64,000 nucleotides of DNA from Marinoscillum sp964351625 (GTDB lineage Bacteria > Bacteroidota > Bacteroidia > Cytophagales > Cyclobacteriaceae). The translations under genes and the position numbers were made by a program. The stretch covers positions 310,001 through 374,000 of the forward strand of contig CAYGOV010000001.1 in the NCBI GenBank assembly GCA_964351625.1, written 5' to 3'. Each line of letters begins with the position of its first letter. Positions within the stretch are counted from its first letter, which is position 1. Under the pieces are notes generated by a model. The model saw only the letters and a program-made list of their open reading frames with translations, was not told the DNA's origin and did no database searches. Below, in pieces: positions 8,867 through 17,286 of the stretch.

Positions 8867-10810
8867 TTGAAGGATCTGTTTCTTGAAAATAGGGAATTAC
8901 TAGTCGTTCTTACTGGATTTTTGGTGATCGCCATTTCTTCCAATAAGATCGCCCATGCCTTTCAGAAAATCCATTTGCCGCTTATCACAGGAATGATCTT
9001 TACCGGCATATTGGCTGGGCCTTATCTTCTTGGTTTGATACCGAAAACTGCCAAAGCGGATCTGCATTTTATCAATGAAACAGCTCTTGCTTTTATTGCC
9101 TTTGCGGCGGGAGCGGAGCTTTATCTCAACGAATTAAGGAGTCGATTCAAGAGTATCAAATGGAATACGTTTGGTCAGCTTATGGTGACGTTCGTATTGG
9201 GCACAGTGCTTGTCTTCTTTGCATCTAGCTATATTCCATACATGGCTGATTTGGGTGCAACAGCCCAACTTTCTATTGCCATGATCACTGCTACCATTTT
9301 TGTCGCTCGATCGCCTGCATCAGCTATTGCAGTGATCAATGAACTTCGTGCCAGAGGACCTTTTGTGCAAACAGTCATGGGAGTGACTGTGGTCAAAGAT
9401 TTCTTGGTCATCATGCTCTTTTCCATTTGTTTTTCTCTCGCTCAGTCGATGATCAATGGAGTTGCCTTTAGCATGCAAAATGTGCTTTTCATCTTGTTAG
9501 AATTGGGAGCATCTTTTGCGCTGGGATTTTATGTTTTTGGTCAATTGCTACATCAGGTTTTGAGGCTTAAAATTCTCAAATATGCTAAGATTACTTTGAT
9601 GCTGGTAGTAGGTTATTCTGCCTATCTCTTAAGTCATTGGATCCGTGACAACAGTGTGGATTTGGTAGGACATGCTTTATTGCTTGAGCCATTGATGATC
9701 TGCATATTGGCGAGCTTTTTTGTCACCAACCTTACCAAACATAGGGTTGAGTTTCTTAAGCTGCTGCAGGATGCAGGTCAACCCATTTATGTTTGCTTCT
9801 TCACGCTCACAGGAGCTACGCTTGCCATAGATGTGCTGCCTGAGGTTTACGGTGTAGCCTTGATCCTTTTTGGAATACGGCTGGTGACGATGATTATTGG
9901 CGCTTATACAGGTGGGATCTTGGCTGGTGACCCGATGAAATTCAATCATGTGGGCTGGCTACCGTATATCACTCAAGCAGGTGTTGCGCTTGGTTTATCT
10001 TCGATTGTCGCACAAGAATTCCCAGCTTGGGGTGTGGAGTTTTCGGCGGTCATAATTGCAGTAATTGTACTAAATCAATTTATAGGTCCTCCATTATTCA
10101 AGTTTGCTATTTTCCGCTTAGGAGAGGACAACTTGAAGGCGCAGGAACCAGAGTTTGATGGTACCAGAGACGCACTTATTTTTGGTTTTGAGAGCCAATC
10201 GGTTTCACTTGCTTATGAACTAAAGAAGCATGGATGGAATGTGGAAATGGCGACCTTCAAGAAGGAGGGTGAATTTGAGGAACCAGACGGAATTAGGTTT
10301 CATTATATTACAGATTTTTCCCATGAGCAGTTTGAAAAGATGAAAGCAGGACAGGCTGAAGCAATCATAGCTATGCTTTCGGACAAGGACAATCTGGAAA
10401 TTTGCAACATGGCTTTTCATCAATTCGGTACTCGGGATTTGATCGTTCGGCTTGATGATCGCAACAACTCCAAAGAATTCATTGAAATGGGTGTGAAGAT
10501 CGTAGAGCCAGCCACAGCAATTGTTCATTTGTTAGACCAGTTTGTGCGTTCACCTCAAGCAGCTTCCCTTCTACTGGGAATGGAAGAAGGCAAAGACACG
10601 AGAGATATTAGAATTAGGAATAAAGACATGCACGCACTTGCCCTTCGCGATTTGCGATTGCCTCAAGGCGTCATTATTCTATCAATTCAGCGTGCAGGTC
10701 ACTCGATTATGTCCCATGGCTATACGAGACTAAGACTAGATGATGTGGTGACATTGGTAGGCGCTGTTGATGATCTGAATGAAGTGGAATTGAGATTTGA
10801 TGTCCGATGA
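8867..10810 (+). CDS. CPA2-family cation:proton antiporter with C-terminal RCK (TrkA-type) domain
   Basis: The 647-residue protein has about 12 hydrophobic segments over residues 8-420 of the Kef/CPA2 type, including LITGMIFTGILAGPYLLG, AFIAFAAGAELYL and MITATIFVARSPASAIAVI. A cytoplasmic TrkA-N/RCK nucleotide-binding domain starts near residue 430 (DALIFGFESQSVSLAYELK), followed by a TrkA-C-like end (LPQGVIILSIQRAG). In the RCK loop the usual GxGxxG is replaced by GFESQS, so NAD binding may be lost or altered. It likely exchanges K+ or Na+ for protons across the inner membrane. The start is taken as TTG at 8867 because an in-frame stop lies at 8852 and no ATG is available before the first helix. 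Confidence 0.85.
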   Translation: MKDLFLENRELLVVLTGFLVIAISSNKIAHAFQKIHLPLITGMIFTGILAGPYLLGLIPKTAKADLHFINETALAFIAFAAGAELYLNELRSRFKSIKWNTFGQLMVTFVLGTVLVFFASSYIPYMADLGATAQLSIAMITATIFVARSPASAIAVINELRARGPFVQTVMGVTVVKDFLVIMLFSICFSLAQSMINGVAFSMQNVLFILLELGASFALGFYVFGQLLHQVLRLKILKYAKITLMLVVGYSAYLLSHWIRDNSVDLVGHALLLEPLMICILASFFVTNLTKHRVEFLKLLQDAGQPIYVCFFTLTGATLAIDVLPEVYGVALILFGIRLVTMIIGAYTGGILAGDPMKFNHVGWLPYITQAGVALGLSSIVAQEFPAWGVEFSAVIIAVIVLNQFIGPPLFKFAIFRLGEDNLKAQEPEFDGTRDALIFGFESQSVSLAYELKKHGWNVEMATFKKEGEFEEPDGIRFHYITDFSHEQFEKMKAGQAEAIIAMLSDKDNLEICNMAFHQFGTRDLIVRLDDRNNSKEFIEMGVKIVEPATAIVHLLDQFVRSPQAASLLLGMEEGKDTRDIRIRNKDMHALALRDLRLPQGVIILSIQRAGHSIMSHGYTRLRLDDVVTLVGAVDDLNEVELRFDVR

Positions 10811-10928
10811 AAATAGGAGGATTAAAAATCGCTTTTTCGAGTAATTTTATTTTTCTTAAGCGTCGGGAGAATGCGGAGCTGTGGAAAGGGAATATTTTGG
10901 GATAACTCTATAAAATCACTGAGATCAA

Positions 10929-11255
10929 ATGAAATTTTGCTTAATACTTCTGATTATAAGCTCCTTTTGGGTTTATGAAACTGAGAGTGGCGTTAATCTC
11001 AGAAAAGGTCCTGATAACAAAAAGAAGGTATTGACCACAGTTCCGAAAGGGCAAACTATCACCATACTAGAGGAGACCAATGAATGGTGGTGGAATGTGG
11101 AATATCAAGGAAAGACAGGTTACATAGCCTCCAGCTTCATCAAAAAATCGTACCCAAAAACGATCCTAAATATCGTCCAATTATATCCTATTGGTGCCCT
11201 CATGTCTTTTGCCACTTTTGTGATCATTTTATTTATTCGCTTCAGGAAGAAATAG
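10929..11255 (+). CDS. Bacterial SH3-domain protein with C-terminal membrane anchor
   Basis: This small protein of 108 residues begins with a short hydrophobic segment (MKFCLILLIISSFWVY) and then a single SH3_3-type domain: ESGVNLRKGPDNKKKVLTTV, GQTITILEE and WWWNVEYQGKTGYIASSFI are the standard strand signatures. A hydrophobic helix (about residues 84-103) followed by RFRKK anchors the C-terminus with the basic tail in the cytoplasm. Such proteins often bind cell-wall peptides, but nothing here fixes a ligand. It follows the antiporter by 118 bases on the same strand and may share a transcript. Confidence 0.75.
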   Translation: MKFCLILLIISSFWVYETESGVNLRKGPDNKKKVLTTVPKGQTITILEETNEWWWNVEYQGKTGYIASSFIKKSYPKTILNIVQLYPIGALMSFATFVIILFIRFRKK

Positions 11256-11390
11256 AGTCAGCTTTTTAACTTGTACTTCCATCAGTTTTCGGTTCTGGTT
11301 GAAATCTATCTTAAGTCTAAAAATTAATAACTGCACCTAGCTATCGCTGTATAGACGGCTCAATTGATTAAATATCTAATTGCGTTCTAT

Positions 11391-11425
11391 GCACCACTGA
11401 AGGCGTTATGACTTAGAAATCCACG
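11391..11425 (+). repeat. Dispersed intergenic repeat family A, copy 1 (partial)
   Basis: The motif ACCACTGAAGG followed by CTTAGAAATCC matches copy 3 at 16131-16220, where the same two blocks occur in the same order. Only the left half of the family is recognisable here. Confidence 0.5.
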
Positions 11426-11517
11426 CTATACATCAGCACTATTAGTTTGCTTTATAATGTGCTCAAGCTTCTAATGTAGTGTCTTTAAGCTTTCAATGTG
11501 CTTTGTTGATGTTAAAA

Positions 11518-11595
11518 AGATAGCTATCTAATTTAATAGATATAGCTATCTGTTATCATTAAGATATGAATCTCTTTTATAAAAGATAGTTATCT
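11518..11595. promoter_or_regulatory. Cluster of AGATAGCTATCT-type palindromes
   Basis: A perfect 12-base palindrome AGATAGCTATCT lies at 11518-11529. A variant GATATAGCTATCTG lies at about 11539-11552 and another, AGATAGTTATCT, at 11584-11595. Three near-copies in 78 bases look like an operator for a dimeric repressor. No regulator gene is adjacent, and the nearest start codons are over 250 bases away, so the target is uncertain. Confidence 0.45.
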
Positions 11596-11644
11596 ATTTT
11601 GTTATGTATAAGGTGTATGTGGGCTATATTAAAAGTTAGGTACC

Positions 11645-11705
11645 GAAGCTTTAAAGCTTAGAAACCCTCGTTAAAAATGAGATATGGAGAAGGGGCATCT
11701 TTTTG
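11645..11705 (+). repeat. Dispersed intergenic repeat family A, copy 2
   Basis: Contains AAAGCTTAGAAACCCTCGTT, then GAGATAT and GGCATCTTTTT, in the same order and spacing as copies 3 and 4. The hairpin arm after CTCGTT is degenerate in this copy. Confidence 0.6.
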
Positions 11706-11946
11706 CCTGTTACCTGATCGATAAAGTTTTTGCGAGTGGTCTTTTGACTCAACTTAGAAAAGAAACCTTGTATTGGTCCAATAGCACATTCACAATTTGA
11801 ACTTCCATTTGCTTTGATAGTTAATGACCAAAGAAAGACACGAAGCGTCTAATAATGTCTTGCGGGAGGTACACAGAAAATAAATTTCTACTACCCAAGC
11901 AACCATTTGGAATTAATGCCGGTACAGTCTTATAAATCTTAGTGCA

Positions 11947-12504
11947 TTGTCTCTAAACATTGAAAATACAGAGTTAGTAAAGCTGCTTCAGAGATGCGCC
12001 AAGGATAAGCGTGACGCTCAGAAGGAGTTGTACAAGCTGTTTTATTCTTATGCCATGAGTATCTGTATGCGATATGCAAACGACAGAGAGGATGCTGTAG
12101 AGATAATGAATGATGGTTATATGAAAGTATTCACCTATATCAAAAAATTCGATTTAGAGAAACCCTTTAGGCCGTGGTTTCGGAGGATACTTATCAATTG
12201 TGCCATAGATAAGATAAAGAAAGTAAATAAGCATGACGGATTGTACGACCTAGATGCTTTGGTAGATGGCCAACTTTCCGACGTGCCTCAGGATTCGATT
12301 ACCTACAATGAGATGCTCGCAATAGTGAGGGAACTACCACCTGCTTACAGGATGGTTTTCAATTTGATAGCCATTGAAGGGTATAAGCATGAGGAAGTTG
12401 CCAAACAGCTAGGAATCAGTGTTGGCACTTCTAAATCAAACTATTTTAAGGCCAAGCAGAAGTTGCAGGAACAAATGAAGCTCTTTTTTGAAATAGGGAA
12501 ATGA
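11947..12504 (+). CDS. ECF-type RNA polymerase sigma factor
   Basis: This 185-residue protein has sigma-70 region 2 (YSYAMSICMRYANDREDA, then DGYMKVFTYIKKFD) and region 4 (LPPAYRMVFNLIAIEGYKHE, then KQLGISVGTSKSNYFKAKQK), with no regions 1 or 3, as expected for an ECF sigma factor. It directs RNA polymerase to a specific regulon. The start is taken as TTG at 11947, since the frame has no ATG between the stop at 11914 and region 2. Its last four bases overlap the start of the next gene (ATGA), so the pair is translationally coupled and the neighbour is its probable anti-sigma partner. Confidence 0.92.
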   Translation: MSLNIENTELVKLLQRCAKDKRDAQKELYKLFYSYAMSICMRYANDREDAVEIMNDGYMKVFTYIKKFDLEKPFRPWFRRILINCAIDKIKKVNKHDGLYDLDALVDGQLSDVPQDSITYNEMLAIVRELPPAYRMVFNLIAIEGYKHEEVAKQLGISVGTSKSNYFKAKQKLQEQMKLFFEIGK

Positions 12505-13892
12505 AAGAGGAAGATAGAAACTTAGAAGATTTTTTTAGAAACCGGCTTGATTCGAATCAATTTGAGTTTCAGGAGTCCGATTGGGCTTTACTGGAGAAAC
12601 AAATGGATGCTGCAGGGATTGGTACCCAAGTGTCCTCATCTATATCTCACACCCTGAAATTTATCATTGCTGCCATCGTAATTACATTTATTGGATTTCT
12701 GGCCGGTTGGATTTTTAGAGATCAGAGTGAAAAACCTAACATTATAGATGAACTAATACCTCAAAATGTGAAAGTGGAAGAATCTGCCCACATAGCTGGT
12801 GATCAAGAAGAAGCGGATCAAATATTACTATGTGAAGAGGAGGTGAAGTGCTTGGACGAAGTTTTATTACCCAATGGAGAATTGAATAATTCGCCGGGCC
12901 ACAGTAATAAAAAATCTAACGCAAAGATCTCTTTTGATAATCAAAACAACCCCAACATTTACAATGACGGTGGTTCTCAAGCTACAATAGTTTCGTCTAC
13001 CATCCTTCTTTCTGCTGTCAATGGTAATCCAATTAGTAATGTAGGTTTTGAGTCATCCGATGACGAAGTAAAGAATGTCAAAAAGAGCGGCAATTCGGGT
13101 GCCAAACGAGAAGTTTTAAACCGATCATTTCTTGACTTGAATAGTCAGCTAATGCCTGATCATGGTGTCATGCTACCCGATAAAATGAGCTTACTTCTTG
13201 CCGAAGAAATGTCTTCTAATTATCTAGATACGATACTTGCTGGTAATGTGGCGGCCCAAAGTATTTACCCTCAAAAAGACGGAAGATTTTCAGTTGGACT
13301 TGCACTTTCCCCGGATTTTAATGGGGTAGGGTTTGGCAATAAAATGTCAGCCTCTGTCAGACCAGGGATTATGGTTTACTACCGGCTCTTTCCAAGATTG
13401 AGCGTCTCTACTGGAGCACATTTTGACCAAAAACGCTACCAATCAACTACCGAAAACTATAATGCGCCCTCAGGTTATTGGAGCAACAAATCCAGTGGTT
13501 ATTTCCCATCGCTTATCAATGGGTCATGTAGGGTGGTGGATATTCCACTGAATTTGAATCTGCGGTTGGCAAAGTTTTCAAAAGTCAACTTGGGAGTAAG
13601 CGCAGGAGTGAGTAGTTATCTGTTGTTAGATGAAGCGTACCAATTCGAATACGATCAATATAACCCTGGAGCGGCTGATGGTTGGGCCACCGATGAAAAC
13701 AGCAGTTATCTAGCTGGATTAATGAACCTATCACTTTACATAAGTACAGCAGTAGGAAGAAACACATATTTCTTGGTTGAGCCCTATTTCAAAGCGCCAA
13801 TAGGAGAAATCGGCTGGGCCAATTTAGCACTCTATGGTTCAGGCGTGCAGTTCACATTCACATACAATTTCAAGAATAAAGTCAATAATTAG
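12501..13892 (+). CDS. Anti-sigma-like membrane protein with C-terminal outer-membrane beta-barrel domain
   Basis: This 463-residue protein has three parts. Residues 1-45 form a charged cytoplasmic segment of the kind seen in Bacteroidota ECF anti-sigma partners (NLEDFFRNRLDSNQFEFQES). One membrane helix spans about 50-71 (LKFIIAAIVITFIGFLAG), and a low-complexity linker of about 180 residues follows. Residues from about 255 on look like an eight-stranded outer-membrane barrel (FSVGLALSPDFNGVGFG, YYRLFPRLSVSTGAHFD, AVGRNTYFLVEPYF), ending in aromatic/hydrophobic residues. The chain could therefore reach from cytoplasm to outer membrane. It overlaps the sigma gene by four bases. Sequestration of the sigma factor is inferred from context. 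Confidence 0.75.
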   Translation: MKEEDRNLEDFFRNRLDSNQFEFQESDWALLEKQMDAAGIGTQVSSSISHTLKFIIAAIVITFIGFLAGWIFRDQSEKPNIIDELIPQNVKVEESAHIAGDQEEADQILLCEEEVKCLDEVLLPNGELNNSPGHSNKKSNAKISFDNQNNPNIYNDGGSQATIVSSTILLSAVNGNPISNVGFESSDDEVKNVKKSGNSGAKREVLNRSFLDLNSQLMPDHGVMLPDKMSLLLAEEMSSNYLDTILAGNVAAQSIYPQKDGRFSVGLALSPDFNGVGFGNKMSASVRPGIMVYYRLFPRLSVSTGAHFDQKRYQSTTENYNAPSGYWSNKSSGYFPSLINGSCRVVDIPLNLNLRLAKFSKVNLGVSAGVSSYLLLDEAYQFEYDQYNPGAADGWATDENSSYLAGLMNLSLYISTAVGRNTYFLVEPYFKAPIGEIGWANLALYGSGVQFTFTYNFKNKVNN

Positions 13893-13926
13893 AACCAAAT
13901 CAAGTAAAACAGTTAAATCAAAAACA

Positions 13927-15858
13927 ATGAAGCATTTATTAACAAAAATCAATTTCAAACTAATCTTGGCGCTTTTTGCCCTTGTTACTTTTGTCGCATG
14001 TAGTGATGATGATGACACTACAGACCCTACCCCGGAAGGTCCAACGCCAACTGGCACTTCTACTACCTATGAGTTGAAGGAAATGGCCGTAGAGGGTATC
14101 TCTGGTACGGCCAAATTTATCGAGAACACTGATGCCTCCATCACTGTGGAGTTAAAACTGTCAGGTACACCTCAAGATGGGCAACACCCTGCGCACATAC
14201 ATGTGAATACTGCAGCAGAGGGTGGTGGTATTGCCATCACCTTGGGTACAGTGGATGGCAATACAGGTGCTAGCACCATTACCTTTTCAGCTCAAGATGA
14301 TGGTTCATCAATTACCTATGCACAATTGATAGACTTTGATGGTTATATCAATGTCCACTTGAGCGCAACAGAGCTTGGTACAATAGTAGCCCAAGGAGAT
14401 ATCGGGCAAAATGAATTGACAGGCACATCTAAGGAATACGCACTCGGAGAAAAAGCTGTAGCAGGAATATCGGGCACAGCTACCTTCTACGAAAGAGTAA
14501 ATGGTGAAGCTTTGGCCATATTGAGCCTTACAGGAACGCCTGCTGGCGGTGAGCATCCAGCGCACATACACCTCAATACTGCTGCAGAAGGTGGAAGCAT
14601 TGCTTTCTCATTCAATCCAGTAAATGGTACTACAGGATTGAGCGCTACTAACGTGGCAGCTTTGGATAATAGCGACGCTTTCCAGTATGCCGATGTATTG
14701 ACCTTTGATGGTTACATCAATGTCCATTTGAGCGCATCAGAGCTTGGGACGATTGTAGCACAAGGAGATATCGGGCAAAATGAATTGACAGGTATGTCAA
14801 AGGAATATGCGCTCGGAGAAAAAGCTGTAGCGGGAATATCAGGAACAGCTACATTCTATGAAAGAGCCAACGGTGAAGCCTTAGCCATATTGAGCCTTAC
14901 AGGAACGCCTGCTGGCGGTGAGCATCCAGCGCACATACACCTCAATACTGCTGCAGAAGGTGGAAGCATTGCTTTCTCATTCAATCCAGTAAATGGTACT
15001 ACAGGATTGAGCGCTACTAACGTGGCAGCTTTGGATAATAGCGACGCTTTCCAGTATGCCGATGTATTGACCTATGATGGTTACATCAATGTTCATTTGA
15101 GTGCAACAGAGCTTGGAACCATAGTAGCGCAAGGAGATATCGGGCAAAATGAATTGACAGGTACGTCTAAGGAATATGCGCTTGGAGAAAAAGCAGTAGC
15201 GGGAATATCAGGCACAGCTACCTTTTACGAAAGAGTAAATGGTGAAGCTTTGGCCATATTGAGCCTTACTGGAACGCCAGAAGGTGGTGAGCATCCAGCT
15301 CATATTCACAATGGAGAAGCTTCCGTTGGAGGTGGAATTGCATTCACATTCAATCCCGTAAATGGTACAACTGGATCGAGTGCTACCAATGTGGCAGCTT
15401 TGAACAATAGCGACGCTTTCCTTTATGCAGACGTATTAACTTTCGATGGTTATATCAATGTTCACTTGAGCGCAACTGAATTGTCAACTATCGTAGCACA
15501 AGGAAATATTGGTGCAAATGAAGGGAGCACTGGCAGTAGAGTGACCTATACTGTTACCAACAGTGGTGCTTCAGCTTATGTATTTAATGGGGAAGGCCTT
15601 ACAGACGCTAGTAATCCAGATTTGACACTTAAAAGAGGAATGACATACGATTTTAACGTTAACACACCAGGACATCCTTTTTTGATCAAAACAACGCAGA
15701 CTACAGGAACAGCCGATGCCTATTCAAATGGTATAACTAATGGTGGCGCTACCTCTGGAGTCGTCTCATTCACAGTGCCTCAAGATGCTCCAGCTACTTT
15801 ATTTTATATCTGTGAATTTCATGGCTCTATGACGGGTACTTTGAATATCGTAGATTGA
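13927..15858 (+). CDS. Lipoprotein with four CHRD domains and a C-terminal cupredoxin domain
   Basis: The protein (643 residues) starts at the ATG at 13927, which gives a clean lipoprotein signal (FALVTFVACSDDDD); the acidic run after Cys fits surface export in Bacteroidota. Four CHRD (chordin) domains follow, each carrying GTP..G.HPAHIH, a NTAAEGGGIA-like turn and DGYINVHLSATELGTIVAQG. After them comes a plastocyanin/cupredoxin-like domain (about 550-643) with a type-1 copper ligand set: His in GHPFLIK, then Cys, His and Met in FYICEFHGSMTG. CHRD domains have no settled bacterial function. The gene lies 34 bases after the anti-sigma/barrel gene and ends at a strong terminator, so it is probably part of that operon. 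Confidence 0.88.
   Translation: MKHLLTKINFKLILALFALVTFVACSDDDDTTDPTPEGPTPTGTSTTYELKEMAVEGISGTAKFIENTDASITVELKLSGTPQDGQHPAHIHVNTAAEGGGIAITLGTVDGNTGASTITFSAQDDGSSITYAQLIDFDGYINVHLSATELGTIVAQGDIGQNELTGTSKEYALGEKAVAGISGTATFYERVNGEALAILSLTGTPAGGEHPAHIHLNTAAEGGSIAFSFNPVNGTTGLSATNVAALDNSDAFQYADVLTFDGYINVHLSASELGTIVAQGDIGQNELTGMSKEYALGEKAVAGISGTATFYERANGEALAILSLTGTPAGGEHPAHIHLNTAAEGGSIAFSFNPVNGTTGLSATNVAALDNSDAFQYADVLTYDGYINVHLSATELGTIVAQGDIGQNELTGTSKEYALGEKAVAGISGTATFYERVNGEALAILSLTGTPEGGEHPAHIHNGEASVGGGIAFTFNPVNGTTGSSATNVAALNNSDAFLYADVLTFDGYINVHLSATELSTIVAQGNIGANEGSTGSRVTYTVTNSGASAYVFNGEGLTDASNPDLTLKRGMTYDFNVNTPGHPFLIKTTQTTGTADAYSNGITNGGATSGVVSFTVPQDAPATLFYICEFHGSMTGTLNIVD
14401..15507 (+). repeat. 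Three tandem 369-base repeats inside the CHRD gene
   Basis: The phrase ATCGGGCAAAATGAATTGAC recurs at 14401, 14770 and 15139, an exact period of 369 bases (123 codons). Units one and two are nearly identical at the DNA level over long stretches, while the third diverges in its second half. The first CHRD domain (before 14401) is a more distant copy. Confidence 0.9.
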
Positions 15859-15880
15859 TACAATCGCTTAATTAAGTTAG

Positions 15881-15917
15881 GAGACCGTTTCAGTGAAAGT
15901 GGAACGGTCTCTTTTTT
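15881..15917 (+). terminator. Rho-independent terminator after the CHRD operon
   Basis: A stem GAGACCGTT / AACGGTCTC (15881-15889 with 15903-15911), extendable by a wobble and a C-G pair, is followed directly by a run of six T (15912-15917). It ends 23 bases after the CHRD gene stop. Confidence 0.9.
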
Positions 15918-16130
15918 ATACCCTTTGATTCTCTCAGAAAGGTCCACCTGCAGTGTTTAAATCCTTAGAAGAGAACTGAAAAGATAAATTCAAATTAGTG
16001 CGTATGGTTCCACACCTGCGGATTAGCGAAATTCTGACTTATCTAAAGCGGATTTCCTTAAATAATGAATCTTCACCAAGGTCTATTCCCACAGACTGCT
16101 CTCTTGATTAATCCTCAAATTTTGTTCAAT

Positions 16131-16220
16131 CAACCACTGAAGGACAGTGGGCTTCAAAGCTTAGAAATCCTCGTTGCAATCAAAGAATTGTAGAGATATC
16201 AGACGGCATCTCCTCTTTTA
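16131..16220 (+). repeat. Dispersed intergenic repeat family A, copy 3
   Basis: The most complete copy: CAACCACTGAAGG, then GCTTCAAAGCTTAGAAATCC, TCGTTGCAA, TAGAGATATC, and CAGACGGCATCTCC. It sits 11 bases downstream of the arsM stop codon. The rest of the 373-base gap holds only the CHRD terminator. Confidence 0.7.
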
Positions 16221-16230
16221 TGTGCGATTT

Positions 16231-17286
16231 TTAGCAACAACTCCCAACTTCACCACTTTCTAAAGAAGAAGTGAAAGGCATATTGCCACCGCAGCCTTCG
16301 AAGATGCCATAGTGCACATCCCAAGTGCCGTAAAAGTCAAAGTATTGCTTGAAGCGGGTATCGTGAAGCATTTTGTAAGTATTGCCACAGACAGTCATCA
16401 TTTTTCCTTTAGGGAAGTAGTGATGATCGTCTAGCAAAAATGCCATTTCATTTTCAGGAATTCCACCCCTATAAGCCACTGCTTGCCCATAGTCTTCACA
16501 GTCAGATTCTAATCCATCAATTTTCATCAATCGATAAGTCACGGAGTAGAAGGAGATATCACCAACGAGTGCTTCTACCTCTTCATTCTCTATGGTAATG
16601 CGTCTATCTTCTACCGCTCTAGGGTCTGTAAAACCTGCCTTTTTAGCAATGTTCAAGAAGTCATTCCAATAAAGAGCGCCACTCAAACATTCTCCCCACA
16701 GTACTCTATCGTTTTGCAAAGTTTGAGGAACTCGACGGTCACTATAGACATCAGAAAAGTACATTTCGCCACCTGGCTTGAGTAGTTCGAACGCATCATT
16801 CAAAACCTTCTGTTTGTCTGAAGCAAGGTTGATGACGCAATTAGAAATAATGATATCGAAGGAGCTTTTTTCAAGATTCAATTCATCCAGCTTTTCAATG
16901 TTTCCTTTGATGAACTCCACATTGGATTGAGCATAGCCAAATGCTTCTCTGTGATAGGCTATATGGTCATTGGCAACTTTAAGTTGCTGGTCCGTCATAT
17001 CTACGCCTACCACATAGCCTTTTTCTCCGACAAGTTTTCCGGCTATATAACAATCTCTGCCACTCCCAGAACCCAAGTCCAATATTCGTAAGCCTTCCAC
17101 AGCTGAGGGGATGGTCAAGCCGCAACCATAGTATTTAGCTTGCACTTCATCTGCAACCAATCGCAATGCTTCGAGAATATGCTTTGGTGGTTTTACCAGT
17201 GTGCAACAAGCATTGGTTTTTAGGTCTTCTGATTTTTGTAGTTCAGAACCGTAATATTCTTGTACATCTTCGTGGATCTTGCTCAT
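16231..17286 (-). CDS. arsM: Arsenite S-adenosylmethionine methyltransferase
   Basis: The protein (351 residues from the ATG at 17286) begins IHEDVQEYYGSELQKSEDLK, the standard ArsM opening. A class-I methyltransferase core follows with SAM motif ILDLGSGSGRDCY and acidic VGVDMTDQQL. Cysteines that bind As(III) in the family are present: TNACC near the N-terminus, SNCVINL after the core, and GECLSGALY. The C-terminus ends in a Cys pair. The expected reaction is stepwise methylation of arsenite to volatile or less bound species. An upstream ATG at 17337 would add 17 residues that do not look like the family, so I prefer the inner start. It has no arsR or other ars neighbour and is flanked on both sides by family A repeats. 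Confidence 0.9.
   Translation of the reverse strand: MSKIHEDVQEYYGSELQKSEDLKTNACCTLVKPPKHILEALRLVADEVQAKYYGCGLTIPSAVEGLRILDLGSGSGRDCYIAGKLVGEKGYVVGVDMTDQQLKVANDHIAYHREAFGYAQSNVEFIKGNIEKLDELNLEKSSFDIIISNCVINLASDKQKVLNDAFELLKPGGEMYFSDVYSDRRVPQTLQNDRVLWGECLSGALYWNDFLNIAKKAGFTDPRAVEDRRITIENEEVEALVGDISFYSVTYRLMKIDGLESDCEDYGQAVAYRGGIPENEMAFLLDDHHYFPKGKMMTVCGNTYKMLHDTRFKQYFDFYGTWDVHYGIFEGCGGNMPFTSSLESGEVGSCC

Larger units (their letters stand above)
11256..11946. other. Long intergenic region before the ECF sigma gene
   Basis: This stretch of about 690 bases has no coding sequence that I can support. It holds two copies of dispersed repeat family A (11391-11425 and 11645-11705), a cluster of AGATAGCTATCT-type palindromes (11518-11595), and a short direct repeat of the form AAGCTTYYAATGT at about 11465 and 11488. 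The sigma factor promoter should lie in its right part. Confidence 0.6.
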
